Positions 46,847 through 56,768 of a stretch of DNA of 64,000 nt are shown here, one piece after another (positions within the stretch are counted from its first letter, which is position 1; every line of letters starts with the position of its first letter). Under the pieces are notes generated by a model, which was not told the origin of the DNA, did no database searches, and worked only from the letters and a program-made list of their open reading frames with translations. The translations under genes and the position numbers were made by a program. Source of the DNA: Burkholderia sp. USMB20 (lineage in GTDB: Bacteria; Pseudomonadota; Gammaproteobacteria; Burkholderiales; Burkholderiaceae); contig NZ_JTAN02000012.1 in NCBI RefSeq assembly GCF_000949135.2, positions 248,001 to 312,000 of the forward strand, given 5' to 3'.

Positions 46847-48424
46847 ATGCGCATTTTCCGTTTCATCAAGATTGTCTACACCGTCATCCGCTTTGGCCTC
46901 GACGAAGTGATGCTGTCCCGGATCGACGACCGGCGCGTGAAGCTGCTGCTGCGGATCACGACGATCGGCCGCCGCTTTTCCGATCCGCCCGCCGTACGGC
47001 TGCGTCACGCGCTCGAAAGCCTCGGCCCGATCTTCGTCAAGTTCGGCCAGGTGCTGTCGACGCGCCGCGACTTGCTGTCGGTCGATTTCGCGAACGAACT
47101 CGCGAAGCTGCAGGACCAGGTGCCGCCGTTCGATTCCGCGGTGGCGATCGCGATCATCGAGAAGTCGCTCGGCGCGCCGGTCGACGAGCTGTTCGACGAA
47201 TTCGAGCGGGAGCCGGTCGCGAGCGCGTCGATCGCGCAGGTGCATTTCGCTAAGCTGAAGCAGGGCGTGCACGCGGGCAAGGCCGTCGCGGTCAAGGTGC
47301 TGCGCCCGAACATGCTGCCGGTGATCGATTCCGACCTCGCGCTGATGCGCGACATCGCGACGTGGACGGAGCGCATGTGGGCCGACGGCCGGCGCCTGAA
47401 GCCGCGCGAAGTCGTCGCCGAATTCGACAAGTACCTGCACGACGAGCTCGACCTGATGCGCGAGGCCGCGAACGGCAGCCAGCTGCGCCGCAACTTCGCG
47501 GGCCTCGACCTGCTGCTCGTGCCCGAGATGTTCTGGGATTTCTCGACGTCGCAGGTGCTCGTGATGGAGCGCATGACCGGCGTGCCGATCAGCCAGGTCG
47601 AGACGCTGCGCGCGGCCGGCGTCGACATCAAGAAGCTCGCGCGCGAAGGCGTCGAGATCTTCTTCACGCAGGTGTTCCGCGACGGTTTCTTTCACGCGGA
47701 CATGCACCCGGGCAACATCCAGGTGAGCCTCGATCCGAACACGTTCGGCCGCTATATCGCGCTCGATTTCGGGATCGTCGGCGCGTTGTCCGATTTCGAC
47801 AAGAACTACCTCGCGCAGAACTTCCTCGCGTTCTTCAAGCGCGATTACCACCGCGTCGCGACGCTGCACCTCGAATCGGGCTGGGTGCCGCCCGAGACGC
47901 GCGTCGAGGAGCTCGAGAGCGCGATCCGTGCGGTGTGCGAGCCGTATTTCGACCGCGCGCTGAAGGACATCTCGCTCGGCCAGGTGCTGATGCGCCTGTT
48001 CTCGACGTCGCGCCGCTTCAACGTCGAGATCCAGCCGCAGCTCGTGCTGCTGCAGAAGACGATGCTGAATGTCGAAGGGCTCGGCCGTTCGCTCGATCCC
48101 GAACTCGACCTGTGGAAGACCGCGAAGCCGTATCTCGAGCGCTGGATGACCGAGCAGATCGGCCTGCGCGGCTGGTACGAGCGCTTCAAGGTCGAGGCGC
48201 CGCAGTGGAGCAAGACGCTGCCGCAACTGCCGCGGCTGATCCACCACGCGATGGCGGCGCGCCACGATGCGCCGCGCGCGGCGAGCGAGGACCTGATGCG
48301 CCAGATCCTCATCGAGCAGAAACGGACCAACCGGCTGATGCAGGCATTGCTGATCTTCGGTCTTGCCGTCGGCGTCGGGGCGCTCGTCGCGCGCGTGCTG
48401 CTTGCGCTCGCGTACGGCGCGTGA
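46847..48424 (+). CDS. ubiB: Ubiquinone biosynthesis regulatory kinase-like protein UbiB
   Basis: A 525-residue atypical kinase/ATPase of the UbiB/COQ8 family. The diagnostic KxGQ motif is K65-F-G-Q68 in [15 protein letters not shown], the Ala-rich loop appears as [21 protein letters not shown] holds the ATP Lys, and [10 protein letters not shown] and ALDFGIVG give the catalytic and metal loops. Two membrane helices close the chain ([20 protein letters not shown]). It supports ubiquinone synthesis at the membrane, next to ubiJ. Confidence 0.96.
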   Translation: MRIFRFIKIVYTVIRFGLDEVMLSRIDDRRVKLLLRITTIGRRFSDPPAVRLRHALESLGPIFVKFGQVLSTRRDLLSVDFANELAKLQDQVPPFDSAVAIAIIEKSLGAPVDELFDEFEREPVASASIAQVHFAKLKQGVHAGKAVAVKVLRPNMLPVIDSDLALMRDIATWTERMWADGRRLKPREVVAEFDKYLHDELDLMREAANGSQLRRNFAGLDLLLVPEMFWDFSTSQVLVMERMTGVPISQVETLRAAGVDIKKLAREGVEIFFTQVFRDGFFHADMHPGNIQVSLDPNTFGRYIALDFGIVGALSDFDKNYLAQNFLAFFKRDYHRVATLHLESGWVPPETRVEELESAIRAVCEPYFDRALKDISLGQVLMRLFSTSRRFNVEIQPQLVLLQKTMLNVEGLGRSLDPELDLWKTAKPYLERWMTEQIGLRGWYERFKVEAPQWSKTLPQLPRLIHHAMAARHDAPRAASEDLMRQILIEQKRTNRLMQALLIFGLAVGVGALVARVLLALAYGA

Positions 48425-48441
48425 CCGAAGGGGACGGAGCG

Positions 48442-49068
48442 ATGTCCGAACCGAAACAACCGTCCGCTCCGAGCGCCGCCGATTTCGCGACGCGTGACCC
48501 CGGCAATGCCGCGTTCTGGGACGAGCGTTTCGCACGCGGCGTGACGCCGTGGGAATTCGGCGGCGTGCCGGACGGGTTTCGCGCGTTTGCGCAGCGGCAC
48601 GAGCCGTGCGCGGTGCTGATCCCCGGCTGCGGCAGTGCGCAGGAAGCCGGCTGGCTCGCGCAGGCCGGCTGGCCCGTGCGCGCGATCGATTTCGCCGCGC
48701 AGGCGGTGGCGGCCGCGAAGGCGCAGCTCGGCGCGCACGCGGACGTCGTCGAGCAGGCCGATTTCTTCACGTACCGGCCGCCGTTCGACGTGCAGTGGGT
48801 GTACGAGCGCGCGTTCCTGTGCGCGCTGCCGCCGAGCCTGCGCGCCCGTTACGCGACGCGGATGGCCGAACTGCTGCCCGCCGGTGCGCTGCTGGCCGGG
48901 TATTTCTTCGTGACGAAGAAACCGAAGGGGCCGCCGTTCGGCGTCGAGCGCGCCGAACTCGATGCGCTGCTCGCGCCGCACTTCGAGCTGATCGATGATC
49001 TGCCGGTGACCGATTCGCTGGCCGTGTTCGACGGAAACGAGCGCTGGCTCACATGGCGCCGTCGCTGA
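48442..49068 (+). CDS. Thiopurine S-methyltransferase-family SAM methyltransferase
   Basis: A 208-residue methyltransferase with the TPMT-type start FWDERFARGVTPWEFGGVP, motif I AVLIPGCGSAQEAGWLA near residue 58, and VYERAFLCALPPSLR near 115. The family includes enzymes acting on thiols, selenium and other small nucleophiles; substrate here unknown. ATG at 48442 with GGAG before it, 18 bp after ubiB, so probably cotranscribed. It ends before an independent promoter. Confidence 0.85.
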   Translation: MSEPKQPSAPSAADFATRDPGNAAFWDERFARGVTPWEFGGVPDGFRAFAQRHEPCAVLIPGCGSAQEAGWLAQAGWPVRAIDFAAQAVAAAKAQLGAHADVVEQADFFTYRPPFDVQWVYERAFLCALPPSLRARYATRMAELLPAGALLAGYFFVTKKPKGPPFGVERAELDALLAPHFELIDDLPVTDSLAVFDGNERWLTWRRR

Positions 49069-49113
49069 AGCCCGCGCGTCGCGGCCGTTGCCGGAGTGCG
49101 CCGGGGTTTCGGA

Positions 49114-49119
49114 TATAAT
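49114..49119 (+). promoter_or_regulatory. Perfect TATAAT -10 before the fmdB-DUF502-aspS group
   Basis: A consensus TATAAT lies 45 bp before the FmdB-like start and 45 bp after the preceding stop. No good -35 at 17 bp; TTGCCG at 49088 is 20 bp upstream. This is the strongest -10 in the second half of the window and marks a new transcription unit. Confidence 0.6.
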
Positions 49120-49163
49120 TCAAGGTTTTGCAAGCCGTTTCCAGTTTCTGCGGGAAAAATATC

Positions 49164-49508
49164 ATGCCGATCTACGCCTATCGATGCGAAGCGTGCGGTT
49201 TCGCGAAGGACGTGCTCCAGAAGATGAGCGACGCGCCGCTGTCGCAGTGCCCCGAATGCGGGAAGGATGCTTTTCGCAAGCAGGTTACCGCCGCCGGCTT
49301 CCAGCTGAAGGGCTCCGGCTGGTATGTCACCGATTTCCGCGGTGGCTCGGGCGGCACCAGCGCGCCGGCGACGGCGTCCGGCGACACGGGCACGGCAGCA
49401 CCGGCCGCCGCGGCGCCGGCGGCAGCCGCGCCCGCTGCGTCGGGTTCCGAAAGTACGACGACGAGCGCCGCGCCGGCCCCGGCCGCAGCGCCCGCCGCCG
49501 GCAGTTGA
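49164..49508 (+). CDS. FmdB-family zinc-ribbon protein
   Basis: A 114-residue protein. The first 55 residues form the FmdB-type zinc ribbon (YRCEACGFAKDVLQ, then CPECGKDAFRKQVTAAGF); the rest is a low-complexity Ala/Pro/Ser tail, likely disordered. FmdB-like proteins are putative regulatory or ribosome-associated zinc proteins with no proven role here. The ATG at 49164 (MPIYAYRCE) is the family start. Followed by the DUF502 gene and aspS. Confidence 0.88.
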   Translation: MPIYAYRCEACGFAKDVLQKMSDAPLSQCPECGKDAFRKQVTAAGFQLKGSGWYVTDFRGGSGGTSAPATASGDTGTAAPAAAAPAAAAPAASGSESTTTSAAPAPAAAPAAGS

Positions 49509-49569
49509 CCGTCGCGGCCCGGCCGGGTCGCGACCAACCCGCGCTTCCGGCGCGGTTCATTGACGGCAG

Positions 49570-50220
49570 ATGATGAAAAAGACGACCCTGAAAACGGTGT
49601 TTCTGACCGGCCTGCTGGTTCTCGTCCCGCTCGCGATCACGCTGTGGGTGCTCGGCCTCATCATCGGTACGATGGATCAGACGCTGCTGCTCCTGCCCGA
49701 ATCGTGGCAGCCGGAGCGGATGCTCGGCTTCCATCTGCCGGGGATCGGCGCGGTGCTGACGCTCGCGTTCATCTTCGTCGTCGGGCTGGCCACGCAGAAC
49801 TTCATCGGCCAGAAGCTCGTCACGTGGTGGAACGCGGTCGTGCGTCACATCCCGGTCGTCGGGCCGATCTACACGAGCGTCAAGCAGGTGTCGGACACGC
49901 TGCTGTCGAGCAGCGGCAATGCGTTCCGCAAGGCGCTCCTGATCGAATACCCGCGCCGCGGCTCGTATACGATCGCGTTTCTGACCGGCGCGCCCGGCGG
50001 CGACGTGGTCAACCATCTGACGGAAGAGTACGTGAGCGTGTACGTGCCCACGACGCCGAACCCGACGTCGGGCTTCTTCCTGATGCTGCCGAAGAGCGAA
50101 GTCATCGAACTCGACATGTCGGTCGATGCCGCGCTCAAGTACATCGTCTCGATGGGCGTCGTGGCGCCTTCGGCGCCGGCTCCGGCGCCCGCCCGCCGTC
50201 CCGTCGAGCCGCCGCTGTAA
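49570..50220 (+). CDS. DUF502 family membrane protein
   Basis: A 216-residue protein with two N-terminal membrane helices (TVFLTGLLVLVPLAITLWVL and VLTLAFIFVVGLAT) separated by a short periplasmic-type loop, and a cytoplasmic-type domain with the conserved IPVVGPIYTSVKQVSDTL and VYVPTTPNPTSGFFLMLP. DUF502 proteins have no established biochemical role. It precedes aspS by 67 bp and is probably in the same unit. Confidence 0.9.
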   Translation: MMKKTTLKTVFLTGLLVLVPLAITLWVLGLIIGTMDQTLLLLPESWQPERMLGFHLPGIGAVLTLAFIFVVGLATQNFIGQKLVTWWNAVVRHIPVVGPIYTSVKQVSDTLLSSSGNAFRKALLIEYPRRGSYTIAFLTGAPGGDVVNHLTEEYVSVYVPTTPNPTSGFFLMLPKSEVIELDMSVDAALKYIVSMGVVAPSAPAPAPARRPVEPPL

Positions 50221-50287
50221 GTAAAGAATCATCGCCCGGGCCGCGCGTTGCGGCGCCCGTTGATCAAACCGAACGAAAGCAAACATC

Positions 50288-52090
50288 ATGTCGATGCGTA
50301 CTGAATACTGCGGTCTCGTGACCGAACACCTGCTGGGCCAAACCGTGTCGCTGTGCGGCTGGGTGCAGCGCCGCCGCGATCACGGCGGTGTGATCTTCAT
50401 CGACCTGCGCGATCGTGAAGGCCTCGTGCAGGTGGTGTGCGACCCCGATCGCGCGGAAATGTTCGCGACCGCCGAAGGCGTGCGCAACGAGTTCTGCGTG
50501 CAGATCAAGGGTCTCGTGCGCAACCGTCCGGAAGGCACGGTCAACGCCGGCCTGAAGAGCGGCAAGATCGAAGTGCTGTGTCATGAGCTGATCGTGCTGA
50601 ACGCGTCGGTCACGCCGCCGTTCCAGCTCGACGACGACAACCTGTCGGAAACGACGCGCCTCACGCACCGCGTGCTCGACCTGCGCCGTCCGCAGATGCA
50701 GCACAACCTGCGCCTGCGCTACCGTGTCGCGATCGAAGCGCGCAAGTACCTCGACGAGCAGGGCTTCATCGACATCGAAACGCCGATGCTGACGAAGAGC
50801 ACGCCGGAAGGCGCGCGCGACTACCTCGTGCCGTCGCGCGTGAACGCGGGCCAGTTCTTCGCGCTGCCGCAGTCGCCGCAGCTGTTCAAGCAGCTGCTGA
50901 TGGTCGCGAACTTCGACCGTTACTACCAGATCACCAAGTGCTTCCGCGACGAGGACCTCCGCGCCGATCGTCAGCCGGAATTCACGCAGATCGACTGCGA
51001 GACGTCGTTCCTCGGCGAGCAGGAAATCCGTGACCTGTTCGAAGACATGATCCGTCACATCTTCAAGACGACGATCGACGTCGAACTCGACGCGAAATTC
51101 CCGGTGATGCCGTACTCGGAAGCGATGGCGCGTTTCGGCTCGGACAAGCCGGACCTGCGCGTGCAGCTCGAATTCACCGAGCTGACCGACGCGATGAAGG
51201 ACGTCGACTTCAAGGTGTTCAGCACGCCGGCCAACGCGAAGGACGGCCGTGTCGCGGCGCTGCGCGTGCCGAAGGGCGGCGAGCTGTCGCGCGGCGACAT
51301 CGACGGCTACACGGAATTCGTGCGCATCTACGGCGCGAAGGGCCTCGCGTGGATCAAGGTCAACGAAAAGGCGAAGGGCCGCGACGGCCTGCAAAGCCCG
51401 ATCGTCAAGAACCTGCACGACGCATCGATCGCGGCGATCCTCGAGCGCACCGGCGCTGAAGACGGCGACATCATCTTCTTCGCGGCCGACCGCGCGAAGG
51501 TCGTCAACGACAGCCTCGGCGCGCTGCGCCTGAAGATCGGCCATTCGGAATTCGGCAAGGCGAACGGTCTCGTCCAGGCCGGCTGGAAGCCGCTGTGGGT
51601 CGTCGACTTCCCGATGTTCGAATACGACGACGAAGACGCGCGCTACGTCGCGGCACACCACCCGTTCACCAGCCCGAAGGACGAGCACCTCGAGTACCTC
51701 GAGACCGACCCGGGCCGTTGCCTCGCGAAGGCCTACGACATGGTGCTGAACGGCTGGGAAATCGGCGGCGGCTCGGTGCGTATCCACCGCGAGGAAGTGC
51801 AGAGCAAGGTGTTCCGCGCGCTGAAGATCGGCGCGGAAGAAGCGCAACTGAAGTTCGGCTTCCTGCTCGACGCGCTGCAGTACGGCGCGCCGCCGCACGG
51901 CGGTATCGCGTTCGGTCTCGACCGCATCGTCACGATGATGGCCGGTGCCGACTCGATCCGCGACGTGATCGCGTTCCCGAAGACGCAGCGTGCGCAGGAT
52001 CTGCTCACGCAGGCGCCGAGCCCGGTCGACGAGCGTCAGCTGCGCGAACTGCACATTCGTCTGCGTCAGCCGGAACAGCCGAAGGCGTAA
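50288..52090 (+). CDS. aspS: Aspartyl-tRNA synthetase
   Basis: A 600-residue class II aminoacyl-tRNA synthetase: N-terminal OB-fold anticodon domain ([20 protein letters not shown] near residue 17), motif 2 [18 protein letters not shown] near 218, a GAD insertion domain (about 295-410), and motif 3 [14 protein letters not shown] near 537. Bacterial-type length. Some betaproteobacterial forms also charge tRNA-Asn; the sequence alone does not settle this. An intrinsic terminator follows. Confidence 0.97.
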   Translation: MSMRTEYCGLVTEHLLGQTVSLCGWVQRRRDHGGVIFIDLRDREGLVQVVCDPDRAEMFATAEGVRNEFCVQIKGLVRNRPEGTVNAGLKSGKIEVLCHELIVLNASVTPPFQLDDDNLSETTRLTHRVLDLRRPQMQHNLRLRYRVAIEARKYLDEQGFIDIETPMLTKSTPEGARDYLVPSRVNAGQFFALPQSPQLFKQLLMVANFDRYYQITKCFRDEDLRADRQPEFTQIDCETSFLGEQEIRDLFEDMIRHIFKTTIDVELDAKFPVMPYSEAMARFGSDKPDLRVQLEFTELTDAMKDVDFKVFSTPANAKDGRVAALRVPKGGELSRGDIDGYTEFVRIYGAKGLAWIKVNEKAKGRDGLQSPIVKNLHDASIAAILERTGAEDGDIIFFAADRAKVVNDSLGALRLKIGHSEFGKANGLVQAGWKPLWVVDFPMFEYDDEDARYVAAHHPFTSPKDEHLEYLETDPGRCLAKAYDMVLNGWEIGGGSVRIHREEVQSKVFRALKIGAEEAQLKFGFLLDALQYGAPPHGGIAFGLDRIVTMMAGADSIRDVIAFPKTQRAQDLLTQAPSPVDERQLRELHIRLRQPEQPKA

Positions 52091-52141
52091 CGCTTGTCAA
52101 CGATCGTGTGCGCGGCGACGCGCGCACGACGCCCAACGAAG

Positions 52142-52166
52142 AAGGCGCCTGGTGCGCCTTTTTCGC
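52142..52166 (+). terminator. Intrinsic terminator after aspS
   Basis: Stem AAGGCGC / GCGCCTT with a short loop and a T-rich tail, about 50 bp after the aspS stop and 80 bp before the Nudix gene. Confidence 0.7.
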
Positions 52167-52245
52167 TTTTTGCGGTACAGTCGCAGCACTTGCCGCACGT
52201 TCGGGCACAGGCCCGACGCACGGCCCTGTGCCGCATGAAACCAAG

Positions 52246-52740
52246 ATGACGAAGCCGCCGAAAATCCCCGAATCCGTTCTCGTCGTGATCTACACGCCCG
52301 AACTCGACGTGCTGGTGATCAAGCGTGCCGACCAGCCCGATTTCTGGCAATCGGTGACCGGGTCGAAGGACGCGCCCGACGAGCCGCTCGCGCTCACGGC
52401 CGCACGCGAAGTCGCCGAGGAAACCGGCATCGCGGTCGGGTCGCACGACGTGCCGGCCACCGCGCTGGTCGACTGGCACCACCGGATCGAATACGCGATC
52501 TATCCGCAATACCTGCATCGCTATGCGCCGGGCGTCACGCGCAACGTCGAGCACTGGTTCGGCCTGTGCGTGCCGCATCGCGTCGACGTGACGCTGTCGC
52601 CGCGCGAGCACGTCGACTACGCGTGGCTGCCGTTCCGCGAAGCGGCCGCGCGCTGCTTCTCGCCGTCGAATGCCGAAGCGATCCTGCAATTGCCCGTGCG
52701 CGTGTCGCTCGCGCGGGCACCGCACGGCTCGTCCGCATGA
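52246..52740 (+). CDS. nudB: Dihydroneopterin triphosphate diphosphatase (Nudix)
   Basis: A 164-residue Nudix hydrolase. The Nudix box is seen as GSKDAPDEPLALTAAREVAEETGI in pieces around residues 42-65, with REVAEETGI carrying the metal-binding Glu residues. NudB removes pyrophosphate from dihydroneopterin triphosphate in folate synthesis; VLVVIYTPELDVLVIKRAD and FWQSVTGS fit this subfamily. Position right after aspS is also seen in E. coli. Its stop overlaps the clsB start (ATGA). Confidence 0.87.
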   Translation: MTKPPKIPESVLVVIYTPELDVLVIKRADQPDFWQSVTGSKDAPDEPLALTAAREVAEETGIAVGSHDVPATALVDWHHRIEYAIYPQYLHRYAPGVTRNVEHWFGLCVPHRVDVTLSPREHVDYAWLPFREAAARCFSPSNAEAILQLPVRVSLARAPHGSSA

Positions 52741-54011
52741 ATGCGGAAACCCGCAAGCGCTTCGCGCAATTGCGGCAGATGTTCCTGCAGGAGCGCGGCT
52801 CCGCGTCGCGGCTCGCGTTCACGGCCGGCAACACGGTGCGCCTCTGCGAGACCGGCAACGAATTCTTCCTCGCGCTGATCGAACGGATCGATGCGGCGCG
52901 CGAGCAGGTGATGCTCGAAACCTACATCTTCTGCGACGATGCGGCCGGCCGGCCGGTGTCGGATGCGCTGATCCGCGCCGCGCAGCGCGGCGTGCGCGTG
53001 CGCGTGATCACCGACGGCATCGGCACCGCGCGCCTGCCGCTGTTCGACACGTGGGCCGAGGCCGGCGTCGAGCATTGCATCTACAACCGCTACCTGTTCG
53101 GCCGCTTCGGCTTCTCGCGCACGCACCGCAAGCTCGCGGTGATCGATCATGCGGTCGCGTTCTGCGGCGGCATCAACATCGTCGACGACTTCACGCAGGG
53201 CAGCGCGACGCTGCCGTTTCCGCGCTGGGATTTCGCGGTCGAGATGGCGGGGCCGGCGGTGTCGGACGTGCGCGCCGCGTTCGAGCTGCAGTGGCACCGG
53301 ATCCAGTTCGGCCACAAGCCGTACGCGCAGTACGCGGCGGGGCTGCACGGCGGCGAGGCGTTTCCGGACATGTTCCGGCGCTGGATGCGCAGCCACCGCT
53401 GGATCAAGGCCGGTGCGCTGCGGGTCGTGACCGAGCCGAGCGTCGCGTTCGTCGCGCGCGACAACGTCGTCAACCGCCGCGCGATCGAAAAGGCCTATCT
53501 CGCCGCGATCGGCCAGGCGCGCCAGCGGATCCTGCTCGCGAATCCGTACTTCATGCCGGGCCGCAAGCTGCGCCGCGCGCTGACCGGCGCGGCACGTCGC
53601 GGCGTCGACGTGCGGATCCTGATCGGCCGCAAGGAATTCGCGGCGCTCGATACGGCCGTGCCGTTCCTGTATCACGCGCTGCTGCGCGCGGGCGTGCGCG
53701 TGGCGGAATACGACAAGACGATGCTGCACGGCAAGGTGGCCGTGATCGACGACAACTGGGCGACCGTCGGCTCGTCGAACCTGGACGCGCTGAGCCTGAT
53801 GCTGAACAATGAGGCGAACGTCGTGCTGGTGCGCTACGATGCGGTCACGAACCAGCTGCGCGACGCGATTGCGGCCGCCTTCTCCGAAGGCCGCGAAATC
53901 GATGCCGCCCGGTACGCCGCACGGCCGCGCATCGAGCGTATGCTGAACTGGCTCGCATACAACACGTACCGCCTCGTGATGAAGGCGCTGACGGTCGGCG
54001 GTTACGACTGA
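52737..54011 (+). CDS. clsB: Cardiolipin synthase B
   Basis: A 424-residue phospholipase-D superfamily protein with two HKD motifs, THRKLAVIDHAVAFCGG (His130) and LHGKVAVIDDNWATVGSSN near residue 325, and no long membrane helices. This fits ClsB, which condenses phosphatidylglycerol molecules to cardiolipin at the inner membrane. Translationally coupled to the nudB-like gene. A different, lipoprotein-type PLD protein is at 23470. Confidence 0.9.
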   Translation: MNAETRKRFAQLRQMFLQERGSASRLAFTAGNTVRLCETGNEFFLALIERIDAAREQVMLETYIFCDDAAGRPVSDALIRAAQRGVRVRVITDGIGTARLPLFDTWAEAGVEHCIYNRYLFGRFGFSRTHRKLAVIDHAVAFCGGINIVDDFTQGSATLPFPRWDFAVEMAGPAVSDVRAAFELQWHRIQFGHKPYAQYAAGLHGGEAFPDMFRRWMRSHRWIKAGALRVVTEPSVAFVARDNVVNRRAIEKAYLAAIGQARQRILLANPYFMPGRKLRRALTGAARRGVDVRILIGRKEFAALDTAVPFLYHALLRAGVRVAEYDKTMLHGKVAVIDDNWATVGSSNLDALSLMLNNEANVVLVRYDAVTNQLRDAIAAAFSEGREIDAARYAARPRIERMLNWLAYNTYRLVMKALTVGGYD

Positions 54012-54103
54012 CACGGATTCAGCATCCGCTTCATCAATCTGTCCGCACGTTCGTGCGGAAAAGCCGCTCCGGTCCTCCGGAATCGCGCAAAATAGCGGCT
54101 CGG

Positions 54104-54121
54104 TTAGACACCGGTTTCTAA
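54104..54121. promoter_or_regulatory. Operator-like palindrome before the TetR/beta-oxidation operon
   Basis: TTAGACACCGGTTTCTAA is symmetrical at 16 of 18 positions (TTAGA.ACCGGT.TCTAA). It lies 90 bp before the TetR start in an AT-rich patch, and is the likely binding site of that regulator. A looser inverted repeat (TTCGA..TCGAA, 54172-54187) lies nearer the gene. Confidence 0.55.
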
Positions 54122-54210
54122 TAATTTCCTTGTTTTCGCGAGCGGCCGCACTCAATAATAGTACGGCCGTTCGATTTTATTCGAACCCCCGAACGGTTAC
54201 AGAAATAGCT

Positions 54211-54810
54211 ATGCGAAAAGGCGAACAGACGCGTGCCGCGATACTCGAAGCTGCTTTGGACCTCGCCAGCCGTGACGGGCTGGAGGGGCTGACGATCGGC
54301 CTGCTGGCCGAGCGCATGCAGATGAGCAAGAGCGGTGTGTTCGCGCACTTCGGATCGCGCGAGGACCTGCAGGTCGAGGTCGTCCGCGAGTATCACCATC
54401 GTTTCGAGAACGAGGTGTTCTTTCCGAGCCTGCGCGAGCCGCGAGGCTTGCCGCGCCTTCGGGCGATGCTGGCCCGCTGGACGGAGAAGCGCATCCAGGA
54501 GGTGACGACCGGATGCATCTACATCAGCGGTGCGGTCGAGTACGACGACCGGCCTGACAGCCCGGTGCGCGAGCAGTTGATCGCGAGCGTGACGGCCTGG
54601 CGTGCCGCGATGCTGCGTGCCATTTCGCAGGCGAAGGAAGAAGGCCATCTGCGTGCGGATACCGATCCGGACCTGATGCTCTTCGAGTTGTACAGCTTCA
54701 CGCTCGGCCTGCATCACGACGCACGATTCCTGCATTCGCCGGATGCCGTGCGCCTCACGTGGGCCGCGCTGGAAAAGACGATCGTTTCGTATCAGAGCGA
54801 GAGCCGTTAG
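54211..54810 (+). CDS. TetR-family regulator of the beta-oxidation operon
   Basis: A 199-residue TetR-type repressor: the N-terminal helix-turn-helix is LTIGLLAERMQMSKSGVFAHFGSRE in pieces at residues 28-52, and the C-terminal ligand domain is all helical. The ATG at 54211 (MRKGEQTRAAIL) is the family start; an upstream TTG at 54130 would add unconserved residues. It lies 57 bp before the acyl-CoA dehydrogenase gene on the same strand, so it most likely senses acyl-CoA and represses this operon, itself included. Confidence 0.88.
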   Translation: MRKGEQTRAAILEAALDLASRDGLEGLTIGLLAERMQMSKSGVFAHFGSREDLQVEVVREYHHRFENEVFFPSLREPRGLPRLRAMLARWTEKRIQEVTTGCIYISGAVEYDDRPDSPVREQLIASVTAWRAAMLRAISQAKEEGHLRADTDPDLMLFELYSFTLGLHHDARFLHSPDAVRLTWAALEKTIVSYQSESR

Positions 54811-54867
54811 CGGCGCGTGATCCGCCCGCCAGGAGCTCGAGCCGTTTGCCCACCTTTGGAGAGAGTC

Positions 54868-56655
54868 ATGGGACAGTACGCCGCGCCGCTGCGCGACATG
54901 CAATTCGTGTTGCACGAGCTTCTGAATGTCGAGGCCGAGGTCAAGCAAATGCCGCGGCATGCGGACCTCGACGCCGACACGATCAACCAGGTCCTCGAGG
55001 AGGCGGGCAAGTTCTGCTCCGAGGTACTGTTCCCGCTGAACCAGGTCGGCGACCGCGAAGGCTGCACGTATGAAGGCGACGGCGTCGTGAAGACCCCGAC
55101 CGGCTTCAAGGAAGCGTATCGGCAGTACGTCGAGGCCGGCTGGCCGGCGCTCGGCTGCGATCCGGACTACGGCGGCCAGGGCCTGCCCGCGTTCGTGAAC
55201 AACGCGCTCTACGAAATGCTGAACTCGGCGAACCAGGCATGGACGATGTATCCGGGCCTGTCGCACGGCGCGTACGAGTGCCTGCACGCGCACGGCGCGC
55301 CGGAGCTCCAGAAACAGTATCTGCCGAAGCTCGTGTCGGGCGAATGGACGGGCACGATGTGCCTGACCGAGCCGCACTGCGGCACCGACCTCGGCATCCT
55401 GCGCACCAAGGCCGAACCGAACGGCGACGGCTCGTACTCGATCAGCGGCACGAAGATCTTCATCTCGAGCGGCGAGCACGACATGTCGAAGAACATCGTC
55501 CACCTCGTGCTCGCGCGCCTGCCGGACGCGCCGCAAGGCACGAAGGGGATCTCGCTGTTCATCGTGCCGAAGTTCATTCCGGACGCCGCGGGCGAGCCGG
55601 GCGAGCGCAACGGCATCAAGTGCGGCTCGATCGAACACAAGATGGGCATCCACGGCAACTCGACGTGCGTGATGAACCTCGACAACGCGAAGGGCTGGAT
55701 GGTCGGCGAGCCGAACAAGGGCTTGAACGCGATGTTCGTGATGATGAACGCCGCGCGTCTGGGCGTCGGCATGCAGGGCCTGGGCCTCACGGAAGTCGCG
55801 TACCAGAACTCGCTGACGTACGCGAAGGAACGCCTGCAGATGCGCTCGCTGACGGGCCCGAAGGCACCGGACAAGCCGGCCGATCCGATCATCGTGCACC
55901 CGGACGTGCGCCGCATGCTGCTCACGCAGAAGGCCTACGCGGAAGGCGCGCGCGCGTTCACGTACTGGTCCGCGCTGCAGATCGACAAGGAGCTGTCGCA
56001 CGGTGACGAAGCGGTGCGCAAGGAAGCGGCCGACCTCGTCGCGCTGCTCACGCCGATCATCAAGGCGTTCCTGACCGACAACGCGTTCGAGTCGACCAAC
56101 CACGCGATGCAGATCTACGGCGGCCACGGCTTCATCTCCGAGTGGGGCATGGAACAGTACGTGCGCGACGCGCGGATCAACATGATCTACGAAGGCACGA
56201 ACTCGATCCAGTCGCTCGACCTGCTGGGCCGCAAGGTGCTCGGCGACATGGGCGCGAAGCTGAAGAAGTTCGGCAAGCTCGTCACCGAATTCGCGGAAGC
56301 CGAAGGCGTGAAGCCGGAGATGGCCGAGTTCATCAACCCGCTCGCCGACATCGGCGACAAGGTGCAGAAGCTGACGATGGAAATCGGCATGAAGGCGATG
56401 CAGAACCCGGACGAAGTCGGCGCCGCCGCCGTGCCGTACCTGCGCACCGTCGGCCACCTGGTGTTCTCGTACTTCTGGGCGCGCATGGCGCGTCTCGCGC
56501 TCGACAAGGAAGCGTCGGGCGACCCGTTCTACAAGTCGAAGCTCGCGACGGCCCGCTTCTATTTCGCGCGTCTGCTGCCCGAAACGGCCGCGACGATCCG
56601 CGCCGCGCGCGCCGGTTCGAAGACGCTGATGGAAGTCGACGAATCGCTGTTCTGA
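54868..56655 (+). CDS. Acyl-CoA dehydrogenase, long form with C-terminal extension
   Basis: A 595-residue FAD enzyme that introduces the 2,3-double bond in acyl-CoA, the first beta-oxidation step. Seen: GTMCLTEPHCGTDLG and KIFISSGEHD (FAD and substrate region, residues 165-220), the catalytic Glu in MIYEGTNSIQSLDLLG near 440, and an extra C-terminal domain of about 120 residues. This length fits the subfamily found with fadB/fadA-like genes in Burkholderia and Pseudomonas. ATG at 54868 with GGAGAGA upstream. Confidence 0.92.
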   Translation: MGQYAAPLRDMQFVLHELLNVEAEVKQMPRHADLDADTINQVLEEAGKFCSEVLFPLNQVGDREGCTYEGDGVVKTPTGFKEAYRQYVEAGWPALGCDPDYGGQGLPAFVNNALYEMLNSANQAWTMYPGLSHGAYECLHAHGAPELQKQYLPKLVSGEWTGTMCLTEPHCGTDLGILRTKAEPNGDGSYSISGTKIFISSGEHDMSKNIVHLVLARLPDAPQGTKGISLFIVPKFIPDAAGEPGERNGIKCGSIEHKMGIHGNSTCVMNLDNAKGWMVGEPNKGLNAMFVMMNAARLGVGMQGLGLTEVAYQNSLTYAKERLQMRSLTGPKAPDKPADPIIVHPDVRRMLLTQKAYAEGARAFTYWSALQIDKELSHGDEAVRKEAADLVALLTPIIKAFLTDNAFESTNHAMQIYGGHGFISEWGMEQYVRDARINMIYEGTNSIQSLDLLGRKVLGDMGAKLKKFGKLVTEFAEAEGVKPEMAEFINPLADIGDKVQKLTMEIGMKAMQNPDEVGAAAVPYLRTVGHLVFSYFWARMARLALDKEASGDPFYKSKLATARFYFARLLPETAATIRAARAGSKTLMEVDESLF

Positions 56656-56768
56656 CGCGAGTCCGGGCGGTGCGCGCCGCGCGCCGCCCGAACCCAACGG
56701 TTCCTGGTACTCACTTCGCCGTGCAGCCCTCACAACCCGCGCTGCACGACACTATCCGGAGACATCCC

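Noticed and set aside
54130-54210. TTG start extending the TetR protein by 27 residues
   Set aside because: The extra residues are unlike the family N-terminus, and the interval holds operator-like sequence; ATG 54211 gives the normal start.
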